Below, piece by piece: positions 35,819 to 48,800 of a DNA stretch of 64,000 nt; the stretch's first letter is position 1, and every line of letters starts with the position of its first letter. The notes beneath the pieces are model-generated. The model saw only the letters and a list, made by a program, of their open reading frames with translations. It had not been told where the DNA came from and did no database searches. Made by a program: the position numbers and the translations under genes. Source of the DNA: Castor canadensis. Its lineage: Eukaryota > Chordata > Mammalia > Rodentia > Castoridae. The stretch spans positions 151,233,973 to 151,297,972 of the forward strand of contig NC_133389.1 in the NCBI RefSeq assembly GCF_047511655.1, in the 5' to 3' direction.

Positions 35819-36689
35819 GCCTATGCCTAGGCCTAAAGGTCCACAGAGAATTTAAAAAATCAAAATCAAGGATTTTTGTCTTAATTTTCTATAAAGCACT
35901 ATGAGGATATTCTGGTTTTTTGTTTGCTTGTTTTTTTTTTGAGGAAGATCTCACTATGTAGTTCAGCCTGGCCTGGAGTTTCTGACCCTCCTGCCTTAGC
36001 ATTCTGAGTGCTGCAATTACAGGCATGCGCCACCATGGGTTGTACCAGTTTGATATTCTGCTTCTGTGACATCTCAGTGCTGATGTTTGAAGTGGTACAA
36101 ACTGATGGATTTTACTTTAAATTCAGAGTTTTTCAATGTTGGAGATTCTTATAATTTGAAAAGCTCTCCAAGTGGTTTAAATAACATCTTCTTCCAATTT
36201 GGGGCAGCCTCTCACAAATTTCTCAGTGTCTTTTTTTTTTTTTATTGTGGTACTGGGGTTTGAACTCAGGGCCTCATTTTTGCTAGGCAGGTGCTCTACT
36301 ACTGAGCCACTCTGCCAGCCTTGTTCTGTATTGGGTTTTTTTGAGATAGGGTCTTATGCACTATTTGCCTGGGCTGGCTTCTAATTGTGGTCCTCCTGAT
36401 CTCTGCCTCCTGAGTAGCTAGCATTACAGGTGTGAGCCACCAGCACCTGACCGGGTTTATACATAAAATGAAAACTCTCTTATGTCCCTCCCTGTGTCAT
36501 GGGCAGCAGTCCCTGTCCTCTAGGCACTGTGGGGTGGGGAGTGAGAGGTAAGGGAACGATTATTTGTTAAAGGAGTCTCTGGTACGCTGGCCACTGAACT
36601 GTGGTTTCAGTTAAAGTAAACTGGAAAATGTCTTCTGTCTCTTGATTGTGCAGGTCTTGGCTTCTGTCTGAAAGCAACTGTGGCTATAG

Positions 36690-37345
36690 AATCATTTTTA
36701 TTTTTTGTTTTTTATTTTGATTTCTTTTATTTATTTATTTATATGTGCATACAATGTTTGGGTCATTTCTCCCCCCTTCCCCCCCACCCCGTCCCTCTTT
36801 CCCCCTACCCCCCTCGCTACCAGGCAGAAACTATTTTGCCCTTATTTCTAATTTTGTTGTAGAGAGAGTATAAGCAATAATAGGAAGGAACAAGGGTTTT
36901 TGCTGGTAGAGATAAGGATAGCTATACAGGGAGTTGACTCACATTGATTTCCTGTGCATGTGTGTTACCTTCTAAATTAATTCTTCTTAAACTAACCTTT
37001 TCTCTAGTTTCTGGTCCCCTTCTCCTATTGGCCTCTGTCGCTTTAAAGTATCTGCTTTAGCTTCTCTGCATTGAGGGCAACAAATGCTATCTAGTTTTTT
37101 AGGTGTCTTACCTATCCTCATATCTCCCTTGTGTGCTCTCACTTTATCGTGTGATCAGAGTCCAGTCCCCTTGTTGTGTTTGCCCTTGATCTAATGTCCA
37201 CATATGAGGTAGAACATACGATTTTTGGTCTTTTGGGCCAGGCTAACCTTACTCAGAATGATGTTCTCCAGTTCCATCCATTTACTTGCAAAAGATAGGA
37301 TTTCATTCTTCTTCATGGCTGCATAAAATTCCATTCTGTATAAAT
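36690..37345 (-). mobile_element. L1 3' end, truncated
   Basis: This is the reverse of the 3' region seen at 9.6-10.4 kb: reversed A-tail, atgtgcatacaatgtttggg, C-rich tract, then the reversed ORF2 tail (cttcttcatggctgcataaa). Confidence 0.9.
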
Positions 37346-40300
37346 ATTCAGAATCATTTTTATGACCAGAAGCATATGATGCTTAAGTAGTCAAATGATT
37401 TTTTTCTGAAGCAGTCTAACACTAAAAGGAAAAGTCACTGTGTTTAGCTATAATGTAGACTTGGTCAAATTCAGGAAAATCCTGCTTCCTTCCTGGATTC
37501 CAAGTGTTAGAAATAAGACTCAGGAGTCAGTCAGCAAGGCAAAAAATTTTACTTCTGCAGAAGGGTGTGAAACTGACATAGGTCTGATAGCAAGCACACC
37601 AAGCAGAAAGTCCCCTTGAGTTTTTATCCCTGATGTAAAAGGATAGACAAGTTATCCCCCACACAAGTGATCTTAGAATTCTGAAGGAATTCTAATTCTT
37701 CCTGATTAAATTGTGCCCAAGTTGTATGCTCCCAACTGATCAGGTTTATCTACAATCAGGCCAACCTTCTGAAGTGTGTATGTGTAAAGGACAGTCCCCA
37801 AGCAATCCAGAGGAGTTTCCTACCTGGACTTAATGAGGCTGCATTGTCTGTAGTAGCAACTTCAAAAGACTTACCAAAAAGTCAATTTTTATTTTTATTT
37901 TGTTGGCAGTACTGGGATTTGAACTCAGGGTTTTGTGCTTGCTCATGGCAGGCACTCTACCACTTGAGTCATTCCTCCAGCCAATTTTGCTGTGGTTATT
38001 TTGGAGATAGAATCTTGGTTTTTTTTGCCCTGGTCAGCCTTGACCACAACCCTCCTATTTTTGCTACCCGCTGTTGCTGGGATGTAGGTGTGTGCAACCA
38101 CAGTCAGCTATTGCTTGTGATGTAATCTTGTGAACTCAAACTATGGTTCTCCCTATCTCAGCCTTTCAAATAGCTAGGATTACAGTTGTGAGCCACTGGG
38201 CCCAGCTCAGAAAGTGAATTACTTCAGCCATTGGAGGAGGGCCTGAACACCCTTCAGTCAAAAGGGAAAGGTTCTAAATTTACACAAATGTCTTCAAGAC
38301 CTTTGTAGAGTGCTAGGCTTCCTTTTTGCTATTTTTCTTACAAATTTAAGCAGCAGAGCTGCCCACACATTTTCTGAGAAACCTGAAGAAACTTTTCAAC
38401 ATAGCAATCAGCACAGATGGCTGGATTGAAAGGAAACCACATCTCAGCCTAGTTTTTTGTTTGTTTGTTTGTTTTTTTGGTCAGCATAGCTTTTTATTGT
38501 AGAACAAAAGAGCTCCCATATATACTGTTTTCCCAGGTAGTATTCTTAAACTAATATCCAGGTCTAATTAAATCGTGTGCATGTGAGTGTGTATGTATAG
38601 AAGGTGTCATTTGCTAAACATCTAATAAACTTTTTACAAAATGAAAAAGAAATTGAGGGGGGTGGGGAGAAGGCGGAGGGGCAGGGGGAAGAGGGGGAGA
38701 AATGGCCCTAATAATGTATGCACATATGAATAAAGAAAAAAAATGAAAAAGAATTACTTTTATGGCCAGAAGCATTCCAAGTATTCCTCCCCCTGCTAAA
38801 TTAGCGTGGCTTAAAGCCCCTCTAGGCCCATGCTCAAGCAGCCAGATAACTGTGTTTTTCTCACTCAGTCTTAACAGTAAAAGGGAATCAATTTCTATCA
38901 TTGCTCTGGGAATCTTGTCTTAGTTCCTTTTCTTCGTCATGCTGAAACCTAGTTTCAGTTTTGAGGTCCAGAGAACTCATCTGTCCATTATTTGCAACAG
39001 AACCGTGTGTGTGTGTGTGTCAGAGGCTCTCCTTATCTCTTTCCCCAGATGATTAGCCTTTGGATGAATGTTTCTTCACACTTCTCTCTCCTGCTTTATA
39101 TAGGGCTACTGAACAGGCATACATACTTCTTTGCATTTTTGGTCTTCTTCATTGTCTCTGCAATATCTTAAAAATTTATGCTATCTTTTTTGATCAGATG
39201 AGGACAGAAACCAGTTAAGACTGAAGCTCTGGTCTTGCCCTGGGTTGTTTGTATTTTGGATGTCTTGTTTGAAAAAACACACAAACACACACACATACCC
39301 ACAGACACCTTCACACACACACTTTGATTAACCCTCTTCTTATGTTACTGCTATATCTTCTTCCTTCCTTTTACTGCCAAACTTCTTCTTCTTCTTCTTC
39401 TTCTTTTTTGGTGGTACTGGGATTTGAACTCAGGGCCTTACTCTTGGTAGGCAAGTGCTCTACCACTTGAGCCACTCTGCCAGCCTGTTTTTTTTTTTTT
39501 TTTTTGCTTTGGGTATTTTTCAAAATAGGGTTTCTCAAACTATTTGCCCAGGTTGGTTTTGAACTGCAGTTTGCAGTTCTCCTGATCTCTGTCTCCTGAG
39601 TAGCTAGGATTATAGGTATGAGCCACTCATGCCCAGCTATTGCCAAACTTCTTAAAAGAGTACTTTATGTACCTCTCTTTCCACATCTCTTAGATACTTT
39701 CCAACTTACTCCAGAATGGCTTTAGCCTGCATCATTCCTATGAATTTCTTTTTGCTGAAGCCACCAAGAACCTCATAATAACCAATTTCCAGTTTCTCAT
39801 CATGTCCCCATGCGGATGTCTTTGCATGGAATGTCCTTCTCTACCTGGTCTGTGACATCCTGAGCATCCTTCAAGTATTGCCTCCCACATGCACCTTGTA
39901 TGGAGCCTGCTAAATGGAACAGATGAGTGATGAATAAAGGAACAGTATCACCATTTGAAGTCATCTTTGACTCTTCCTTTATTTCTTTATCCACTTTCAT
40001 GTGATCTCCAAAACTCACCAAATTTTGCTTCAGAAATGCCTCATAGTTCAATATCTCCTCTGCATTTCCGCTGCTAGCTGTAGACCAAGTCTCAATCATT
40101 TCTTCACGAGGGTATTTAATCTTCCTGCCAATATTTTCTGTGTAATCTAACATCCTCCCAAGATTACCTTTTAAAACAGATCTGTTCATGTTGCTGTTCT
40201 GCTTTAAGACTGCTGCTGGTAGCTTGTGACCCATGGGACTCCTGACACCAGCCCACCATTCCAGCCATGACCTAACTCTCAGTTGGGTTTGGACTCAGGC

Positions 40301-40642
40301 CTCCCTCTCAACATTCCTAAACACTCTGCACCTTTTAGACTAAACTGTTCAACATGGGCCGGAGACTTTCTCCTCTTTCCACTCAGCCAAGGCATATGTA
40401 GTTAAATGGTATTCACGTGTTCTCAGATTTTTCTGTGGGCTCTAATATAACTTTGTTCATTTTTTTTAACCAGATGGTATAGAGAGTTGCTTGATAATAA
40501 CCCTTTCCTACACTATTGAATTCCTTGAGATCCCTTATTCATCAATGTAAAACCCGGTGTCAAGTGTCTACACAGATAGTGTTTAACAAGTGAATGGATA
40601 ATCGGTAGGAAACTAAATGTAACTCCATTGATTCTCTTGCAG

Positions 40643-40778
40643 ACTTCACTAAATTTATTGGCACATTTAGAGAAACAAGATGAAATAAAAGAAGATAATC
40701 TGACATTACTGGAGGACCTCTGCAAAAAGGTTGCACCTCACCTTCTGAAAATGATAGAGAACTATAAAAGAGGGAAAG
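40643..40778 (+). pseudogene. CASP10: CASP10 third coding exon (rest of DED2)
   Basis: The 136-base exon has acceptor ctcttgcag and donor AAAG|gtaagt. It is fully open and reads TSLNLLAHLEKQDEIKEDNL, then TLLEDLCKKVAPHLLKMIEN, then YKRGK, which is the second half of the caspase-10 DED2. It leaves a one-base overhang (phase 1), matching the human exon structure. It is intact in itself, so decay of the gene is recent or constraint on this part persisted. Confidence 0.93.
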
Positions 40779-41724
40779 GTAAGTAACTTAGGCTTGCTTA
40801 CTTGCACCAGACCATGGGGATTCTTAAACCATTTATTTTGATGAATAAGAAACCAAAAATCTCCCCTATTTGTTCATTCAATACATATTTATTGAATGCA
40901 TTGTAAAAAAAAAATGGGCCAAAACCCATACAACAGGTATCATTTTATAGGCTGGAGGTATAGCAACTTAGAGAGCAAGGCTCCCATCTTCTTGGAGCTT
41001 ATGTTCTAGTGGGGGAAAGTAGTTGTAGATAAATGTCATCTTCTGATTCTTACATAGGAATGAGAGTATAGGAGATTATTTTGAATGATATAACATAAAA
41101 AAGAAGGAGGCATAGGAGCTATGAGTAGGGTTTACAGGGTCAGGTTGACAGGACTCCATTAGTAAGTGGTGCAGTGGCCCTTTCCTCAGCCTTTCTGTAT
41201 CTTGCTTTTTCCATCTGTAAAGTGGTCATAATAGTATCTATATCATAGGTAATGGTGAGGATTGGATGAGTTAATTCCCATAAACAGCATGTCTGCCATG
41301 AAGGAAACATTCAATATATGTTGCTCTTATGACTATGCTTGTCAGAGAGGGAAGTCACAGAGACTTTCAGAAATTACTATTAGAGAATTCCTTCCTTCCT
41401 TCCTCCCTCCCTCTTTTTCTTTCAACAGGATCTCATGATGTAGCCCACACTGGTGATGAAGTTGTGATCCTCCTGCCTTAGTTTCATGAGTGCTAAGGTT
41501 ATGGCTTAAAAGTAGTTTTGCTATGATATATAGAGGTAGAAACACAGGGCAAAAGTCACACCTGGCTGCCTCTCATGTGTTAATATGCTAAATATTTGTG
41601 CTTTTCTGAGTCCATTTCTCCCTGTCTCTCTTTTTTGTGGGACTGAGGTTGAACTTAGGACTTTATGCTGGCAAAGCAGGTACTCTACTGCTTGAGCCAA
41701 CACCTCCAGTCCATTTTGCTCTGT

Positions 41725-41756
41725 TTAGGGGCCCATCTCCATTGATGGGCCCCTAA
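41725..41756. repeat. Perfect 13-bp inverted repeat, 6-base loop
   Basis: TTAGGGGCCCATC, loop tccatt, GATGGGCCCCTAA. It sits at the junction between a reversed SINE and reversed L1 sequence. The right arm is native L1 (gatgggcccctaagctgatt compared with gatgggcact-type L1), so the left arm looks like an inverted copy. Confidence 0.9.
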
Positions 41757-42090
41757 GCTGATTCCATAAGTTAGCTATTGTGAATAAGGCCACAGTAAAC
41801 ATGGATATGCAGGTATTTCTGTTGAATGCTGATGTAGATGCTTTTGTGTATATAACCAGGAGTGAGATAGCTAGATCATATGGTAGTTGTATTTTTAATT
41901 TTTTGAAGAACTTCCATGGTTTCCATAGTGGCTGGAATAAATTACATTCCCACCAACAAAGTTAAAGATTTCTTAATCCCTGCATCCCCTCAAACATTTA
42001 CTGTTTTTTTTTTTTCTTGATGATAGCTACTCTGAGGTGAGATAGAATCTCATTGTAGCTCTGCTTTGTACTTCCCTAATGGATAAAGAT
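41757..42090 (-). mobile_element. Old L1 3' fragment
   Basis: Reversed L1: gctattgtgaataaggccac, tcatatggtagttgtatttt, acattcccaccaacaaagtt, then ctaatggataaagatgttga at the right edge. Confidence 0.85.
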
Positions 42091-42096
42091 GTTGAA

Positions 42097-42398
42097 CTTT
42101 TTTTTTTCATTTTCAAAATGCATCACTTTATTTTCCCCAAAAGCAGCCATACATTATTAACCTTGAGCACGTGACAGTCTCATGATTTCTTCATTGACTT
42201 CCAAGGTTTCCCAAAGCTCTCCTGGGTTTGCAGCCAGAGGAGTCCTGAGGTTTCAATATTAGCACTTTCTCCATAGCTACAAGTTCCTTTGATATTTGGG
42301 TTACTGAAGACAAATTCACTGGATAACCTGTCTTCAACATAGTCCATTTCTGTTCCTAAAAGTGTTAGCTGTGCTTTCATTCTAATGAACACTCTGAC
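42097..42398 (-). pseudogene. ISCA1: ISCA1 retrocopy, 5'-truncated
   Basis: ISCA1 is a mitochondrial A-type iron-sulfur carrier. On the minus strand this piece begins at the Val-Arg-Val-Phe-Ile codons and reads KAQLTLLGTEMDYVEDRLSS, then EFVFSNPNIKGTC, then a GES-x-NI end. The conserved Cys-Gly-Cys near the C-terminus has become Cys-Ser-Tyr, which removes an iron-sulfur ligand. A lost base at the stop lets the frame run into the 3' UTR. An A-rich tail (reverse of the T-run at 42098-42106) marks it as a processed copy. It is non-functional. Confidence 0.93.
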
Positions 42399-42789
42399 TT
42401 AGGAGAACAGCCACTGGACAAAACTGATTGGGCTCAAGTTTTCACTAGGTCCCTTCTCACTGTGTCATCATGGGCAAACTAGTTAACGTCTCCATGTCTC
42501 AGTTTCTTCATCAGGAAATAGGTATGAAATGGTGTCAGCCTTATTCCATTGCATCCCAAACAACTTTTTCATAAGAATCCTTTTTTTTGTTCATATTTTG
42601 CAGAGTGTAAGTAAGGCCATATTGGTCCCTGGCTCTGATACCGAATTATACACCTTCCCAGAACAAGTTTGTATGAAGCTCCCCATCTTGAACAACTTCT
42701 TCATCCAAATCCCTTTTTGTCTTCATATGGTCCAGAGTATAAGTCCAGGCACCCTCCTGCACCTGAGCAGCGCTTTTTAACATTCTAAT

Positions 42790-43033
42790 GTATTTATTTG
42801 CTGCCTTTATTTCTTCATTTGAAAAATATCTGTTCAGTTCATTTGCCCATTTATTAATTGGACTATTTGCTCTTTTGGTGTTTAATTTTTGAGTTCTTTA
42901 AATATTCTGGATATCAATCCTCTGTCGGATGAGTAGCTGTCAAATGTTTTCTTCCATTCTGTTAGCTATTTCTTCCCTCTGTTAATTTTTTCTTTTGCTG
43001 TAAAGAAGTCTTTTATTTTGAGGAGTCCTATTC

Positions 43034-43079
<46 letters not shown>

Positions 43080-44000
43080 GGTTATGGCTATATCTTGAAG
43101 TGTTTCCCCTGTTTTCCTGTAGTAGTTACAAAATTTCAAGTCTTGCAATAGGTCTTTGATCCATTTTGAATTTACTTTTGTACAGGGTGAGAGATAGGGA
43201 ACTATGTGAGTCAGCTACATGTGGATATCAAGTTTTCCCAGCACTATTTGTTAAAGAGGTTTTTTTTTTTTCCTCTAATGCCAGTTTTTAGCACAGATGG
43301 CTGTTGCTACAAGTACTTCTCCTATTCTATTCTGTTGGTCTCCCTATCCATTTTTGTACCAGTACCATGCTATTTTTGTTATTATGATTCTGTAGTATAG
43401 TTTAAAGCCAGGTATTGTGGTACCCCAGTCTTTCTCTTTTTGCTCAGGATTGTTTTGGCAATTTGGGGGTCTTTTGTGTTTCTGTATGAATGTTAGGACT
43501 TTTTTTCTATTATCATTGGAATTTTGATGATGTTTACATTGAACCTATAGATCATGTTTGACAATATGGTCATTTTAATGATACTGATTCTGCTGATACA
43601 TAAACGTGGATGTCTCTCCATCCTCTCATGTCTCCTTGAATTTCTTTCTTCAGTGCTTTATAGTTTTTATTGTAGAGGTCTTTTGGTTAAGTTTATTCCT
43701 AGGTATTTTGTCTTATTTTTGAGGCTATTGTACATGGATTGTTTTCCTGACTTCTTTTTCAGGAAGTTCATTATTTGGTATATAGAAAAGCTACTGATTT
43801 TTGTATGTTGATTTTGTATCCTGCTACTGTACTGAAGTGTTTATTGAATCTAAGAGTTTTCTTGTGGAGCCTTTAGGGTCTCTCAATATAGGTTCATATC
43901 ATTGTAAACAGGGATAATTTGACTTCTTTCTTTCCTATTTATATCCTTTTTATTTCTTTCTCTTTCCTATTGCTCTAGCTAACATTTAAAGCACTAGGTG
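42790..44000 (-). mobile_element. Old L1 ORF2 3' half
   Basis: Reversed ORF2 sequence is aligned by eye with the younger copy at 46.9-48.2 kb: atattctggatatcaatcct, tcccagcactatttgttaaa, taccagtaccatgctatttt, tcctaggtattttgtcttat. Frames are broken. An (AT)n run of about 39 bases lies at 43038-43076. It stops abruptly near 44000 within the reverse-transcriptase region. Confidence 0.88.
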
Positions 44001-44635
44001 GAATAAGAGTATGGGAAGCAAGCAAGATGATAGCTAACTGATATCCTCTGGCATACACCTTATTGAACAGCTGTTCCTACACCAGACCTCCTATGTAATA
44101 GGTAAGGAAGTCAGAGCTGACATAGCACAGTGACTTGGTTGCACCAGCATCTCATGAGCATTCTGGCAGGTGCTGGTGGGCATAGAATCACAGAGGGAGT
44201 GGGGAGAAGCAGCAGAGTCTGAAGGCAGTCAGGAGGGAGCTTGGAGAAGGAAGATGTAGTGGCTGAGATCCCTGGCTGGCTCTGTGGCTTGGAATTTCCA
44301 TCCAATGGGACTACACCAACTGTATCACAGAAACCCCTGCAAGTCAAAAGATAGGGTTCTGAGGATCAGCAAAGTCCTGCCACTAGCCATCAAAGCATCT
44401 TAGAATTTGTGGTGTAGTCCTAAGCAGTATGAACACAGAGAGAATCAGCAAACCAGAGCACAGCAGTCTCTGATCTGGGAACTGAACCATGCCGGTTGAG
44501 AGAATGGCCTCTACTGTTCTTCTTCCTGAGTGGAGTAGAGGGCTAGAACCTCGAGCACAGTGGGCAAATGTTTGACTAATAAGCCATATGTATATTTGGC
44601 AGTTATTTTCGTTCAGGGCTGACATACATAATTCC
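44001..44635. other. Unassigned sequence inside CASP10 intron
   Basis: Moderately GC-rich, with open frames on the minus strand (44111-44347, 44383-44637) but no recognised domain or splice pattern. It may be the unrecognised 5'-UTR part of an old L1, because L1-like sequence resumes at about 44640. Confidence 0.4.
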
Positions 44636-45850
44636 ATGACTTCCTTGCTTTTAGTTCTAATGAGAAATCTGCTGTTGTTCTGATGGGTTTGCCTTTATAT
44701 GTGACTTGGTGCTTCTCTCTTGTAGCTTTCAATATTCTTTTGTTCTGTATACTTAATGTTTTAACTATAATATGCTGTGGAAAGGTCTTTTTCTGGTCTT
44801 GTCTGTTTGGTGTCCTAAAAGCCTCCTGTACCTGGATGACCACCTCTTTCTCAAGATTTGGGAAATTTTCTGCTATTATTTTATTGTATATGTTTTCTAT
44901 TAGCTTCTACTCTTTTTTTTGTCGTTGTTTGGGAGGCATAGGGTTTTGAAAACTCAGGGCCTCACACTTGCTAAGCAGGTACTCTACCACTTAAGCCACT
45001 CCACTAGCCCTTTTTTCATTGGATATTTTTTGAGATAAGGTCTTGTGAACTATTTGCCCTGGCTGGCTTTGAACTGTGGTCCTCCTGATCTCTGCCTCCT
45101 GAATAGCTAGGATTACAGGCGTGAGCCACCAGTGCCTGGCAGCATCTACTTCTTTTCCTTCTTTTATGCCCGTGATTCATAGATTTGGTCTTTTAATAGT
45201 GTCCCAAACTCTTGCATGCTCTGTTCATACTTTTTAATTTTTTCTTTATCTTTTTTTGAATGTTCTAATTAATCAGTCTTATCTTCGAGCCATGACATTC
45301 TGATCTTCAACTTGATCAAACTTGATTTGCTGTTGGTGAGCATTTCAACTAAGGTTTTGTTTTTGTTTTTTACTATTTTTTATTAGCATAAATTAATAGT
45401 ACTGGGAGTTCAATATAGTATATTCCTTTAACCCCTACTCCTCAACTGAATTTTTTATTTGATTTATTGAGTCTTTCATTTCCAGAATTTTTGTTTCATC
45501 TTTTTCAGGATTTCTGTATCTTTATTGAATTTCTCTTTCATATCCCACCTCATCTTCCTTATTTTGTTAAGCTATTTATTTGTATTCTCTTGGAATTCAT
45601 TCAGGTGTTTATTCATGTCCTCTTTAATTTTGTTGAATTTTTTTGGAGGTACTGGGGACTGAACTCAAGGCCTCATGTATGCTGGATAAGCACTGTGTTA
45701 CATGAGCCATGCCCCAGTACTTTTTGCTTTTAGCTCGTTTTTCAGATAGAGTCTTATGCTTTTTGCCCAGGCTCGTCTCAGACCACCATCCTTTTATCTG
45801 TGCCTCCTGAGTACAAGATCACAGACTGTGCTATCATGCCCGATTTTTTA
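44636..45850 (-). mobile_element. Old L1 5'/ORF1-region piece with two SINEs
   Basis: Sequence from ctgctgttgttctgatgggt to caagatttgggaaattttct matches, by eye, the block at 53.85-54.1 kb. Composite SINEs in reverse interrupt it at about 44930-45142 and 45640-45845. Confidence 0.7.
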
Positions 45851-45854
45851 AAAT

Positions 45855-48800
45855 TTTATTTTATTTATTTATTTTTTTATTATTCATATGTGCATACAAG
45901 GCTTGGTTCATTTCTCCCCCCTGCCCCATCCCCTCCCTTACCACCCACTCCACCCCCTCCCTCTCCCCCCCACCCTCTCAATACCCAGCAGAAACTATTT
46001 TGCCCTTATTTCTAATTTTGTTGTAGAGAGAGTATAAGCAATAATAGGAAGGAACAAGGGTTTTTGCTAGTTGAGATAAGGATAGCTATACAGGGAGTTG
46101 ACTCACATTAATTTCCTGTGAATGTGTGTTACCTTCTAGGTTAATTCTTTTTGATCTCACCTTTTCTCTAGTTCCTGGTCCCCTTTTCCTATTGGCCTCA
46201 GTTGCTTTTAAGATATCTGCTTTAGTTTCTCTGCGTTAAGGGCAACAAATGCTAACTAATTTTTTAGGTGTCTTACCTATCCTCACCCCCTCCCTTGTGT
46301 GCTAAAGCTTTTATCATGTGCTCAAAGTCCAATCCCCTTGTTGTGTTTGCCCTTGATCTAATGTCCACATATGAGGGAGAACATATGATTTTTGGTCTTT
46401 TGGGCCAGGCTAACCTCACTCAGAATAATGTTCTCCAATTCCATACATTTACCAGCGAATGATAACATTTTGTTCTTCTTCATGGCTGCATAAAATTCCA
46501 TTGTGTATAGATACTACATTTTCTTAATCCATTTGTCAGTGGTGGGGCATCTTGGCTGTTTCCATAACTTGGCTATTGTGAATAGTGCCGCAATAAACAT
46601 GGATGTGCAGGTGCCTCTGGAGTAACCTGTGTCACAGTCTTTTGGGTATATCCCCAAGAGTGGTATTGCTGGATCATATGGTAGATCAATGTCTAGCTTT
46701 TTAAGTAGCCTCCAAATTTTTTTCTAGAGTGGTTGTACTACTTTACATTCCCACCAACAGTGTAAGAGGGTTCCTTTTTCCCTGCATCCTCGCCAACACC
46801 TGTTGTTCGTGGTGATGCTAATGATGGCTATTCTAAAAGGGGTGAGGTGGAATCTTAGTGTGGTTTTAATTTGCATTTCCTTTATTGCTAGAGATGGTGA
46901 GCATTTTTTCATGTGTTTTTTGGCCATTTGAATTTCTTCTTTTGAGAAAGTTCTGTTTAGTTCACTTGCCCATTTCTTTATTGGTTCATTAGTTTTGGGA
47001 GAATTTAGTTTTTTAAGTTCCCTATATATTCTGGTTATCAGTCCTTTGTCTGATGTATAGCTGGCAAATATTTTCTCCCACTCTGTGGGTGTTCTCTTCA
47101 GTTTAGAGACCATTTCTTTTGATGAACAGAAGCTTTTTAGTTTTATGGGGTCCCATTTATCTATGCTATGTCTTAGTTGCTGTGCTGCTGGGGTTTCGTT
47201 GAGAAAGTTCTTACCTATACCTACTAACTCCAGAGTATTTCCTACTCTTTCCTGTATCAACTCTAGAGTTTGTGGTCTGATATTAAGATCCTTGATCCAT
47301 TTTGAGTTAATATTGGTATAGGGTGATATACATGGATCTAGTTTCAGTTTTTTGCAGACTGCTAACCAGTTTTCCCAGCAGTTTTTGTTGAAGAGGCTGC
47401 TATTTCTCCATCGTATATTTTTAGCTCCTTTGTCAAAGACAAGTTGGTTATAGTTGTGTGGCTTCATATCTGGATCCTCTGTTCTGTTCCACTGGTCTTC
47501 ATGTCTGTTTTTGTGCCAGTACCATGCTGTTTTTATTGTTATTGCTTTGTAATATAGTTTGAAGTCAGGTATTGTGATACCTCCTGCACCGTTCTTTTGA
47601 CTGAGTATTGCCTTGGCTATTCGTGGCCTCTTGTGTTTCCATATAAATTTAACAGTAGATTTTTCAATCTCTTTGATGAATGTCATTGGAATTTTGATGG
47701 GAATTGCATTAAAAATGTAGATTACTTTTGGGAGTATAGACATTTTTACTATGTTGATTCTACCAATCCATGAGCATGGGAGATCTCTCCACTTTCTATA
47801 GTCTTCCTCAATCTCTTTCTTCAGAAGTGTATAGTTTTCCTTGTAGAGGTCTTTCACATCTTTTGTTAGGTTTACACCTAGGTATTTGATTTTTTTTGAG
47901 GCTATTGTAAATGGAATTGTTTTCATACATTCTTTTTCCATTTGCTCATTGTTAGTGTATAGAAATGCTAATGATTTTTCTATGTTGATTTTATATCCTG
48001 CTACCTTGCTATAGCTATTGATGATGTCTAGAAGCTTCTGAGTAGAGTTTTTTGGGTCTTTAAGGTATAGGATCATGTCGTCTGCAAATAGGGATATTTT
48101 GACAGTTTCTTTACCTATTTGTATTCCTTTTATTCCTTCTTCTTGCCTAATTGCTCTTAGCCAAAGCAATCTTAAGCAAAAAGAGCAATGTTGGATGTAT
48201 CACAGTACCTGGCTTGAAATTATATTACAGTGCCAAACTTACAGAAACAGTATGCTACTGCCTAATTGCTCTGGCTAGGAATTCTAGTACTGTGTTGAAT
48301 AGGAGTGGAGATAGTGGGCATCCTTGTCTGGTTCCTGATTTTAGAGGGAATGGGTTCAGTTTTTCTCCGTTAAGTATAATGCTGGCTGTAGGTTTGTCAT
48401 ATATAGCTTTTATAATGTTGAGGAACTTTCCTTCTAATCCTAGTTTTCTTAGAGCTTTTATCATGAAATGATGTTGGATCTTATCAAAGGCTTTTTCTGC
48501 TTCTATTGAGATGATCAAGTGGTTTTTGTCTTTGCTTCTGTTAATGTGGTTTATTACATTTATTGATTTTCGTATGTTGAACCACCCCTGCATCCCTGGG
48601 ATGAAGCCTACTTGGTTGTGGTGAATAATCTTTTTGATGTGTTGTTGAATTCGGTTTGCCATTATTTTGTTGAGGATTTTTGCGTCAATGTTCCTTAAGG
48701 AGATTGGCCTATAGTTCTCCTTTTTGGAGGTGTCTTTGCCTGGTTTTGGGATAAGTGTAATACCGGCTTCATAAAATGTGTTTGGCAGTTTTCCTTCCCT

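Larger units (their letters stand above)
32783..40642 (+). other. CASP10: CASP10 second coding intron
   Basis: It contains B1-like 33028-33140 (+), the 77-bp tandem pair, tRNA-type SINE 33940-34022 (+), (TG)n plus (GAAA)n 34533-34617, tRNA-type SINE 35605-35683 (-), (TG)n 35765-35816, B1-like 35930-36040 (-), composites 36232-36455 (-) and 37890-38205 (-), an L1 3' end 36690-37345 (-), a short L1 3' tip 38655-38745 (+), (CTT)n about 39380-39404, composite 39405-39640 (-), and L2 pieces 39800-40410 (-). Segments 34777-35289 and 37505-37800 look like reversed LTRs but their ends are unclear. A 144-codon open frame over 39800-40234 falls in the L2 area and is not counted as a gene. Confidence 0.7.

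Noticed and set aside
39800-40234. 144-codon minus-strand open frame
   Set aside because: Its two ends fall in recognisable L2 sequence and the middle shows no domain, so it is a chance frame in an old repeat.
48151-48471. 106-codon plus-strand frame
   Set aside because: Its start is the inverted L1 piece and the rest is antisense to L1 ORF2.
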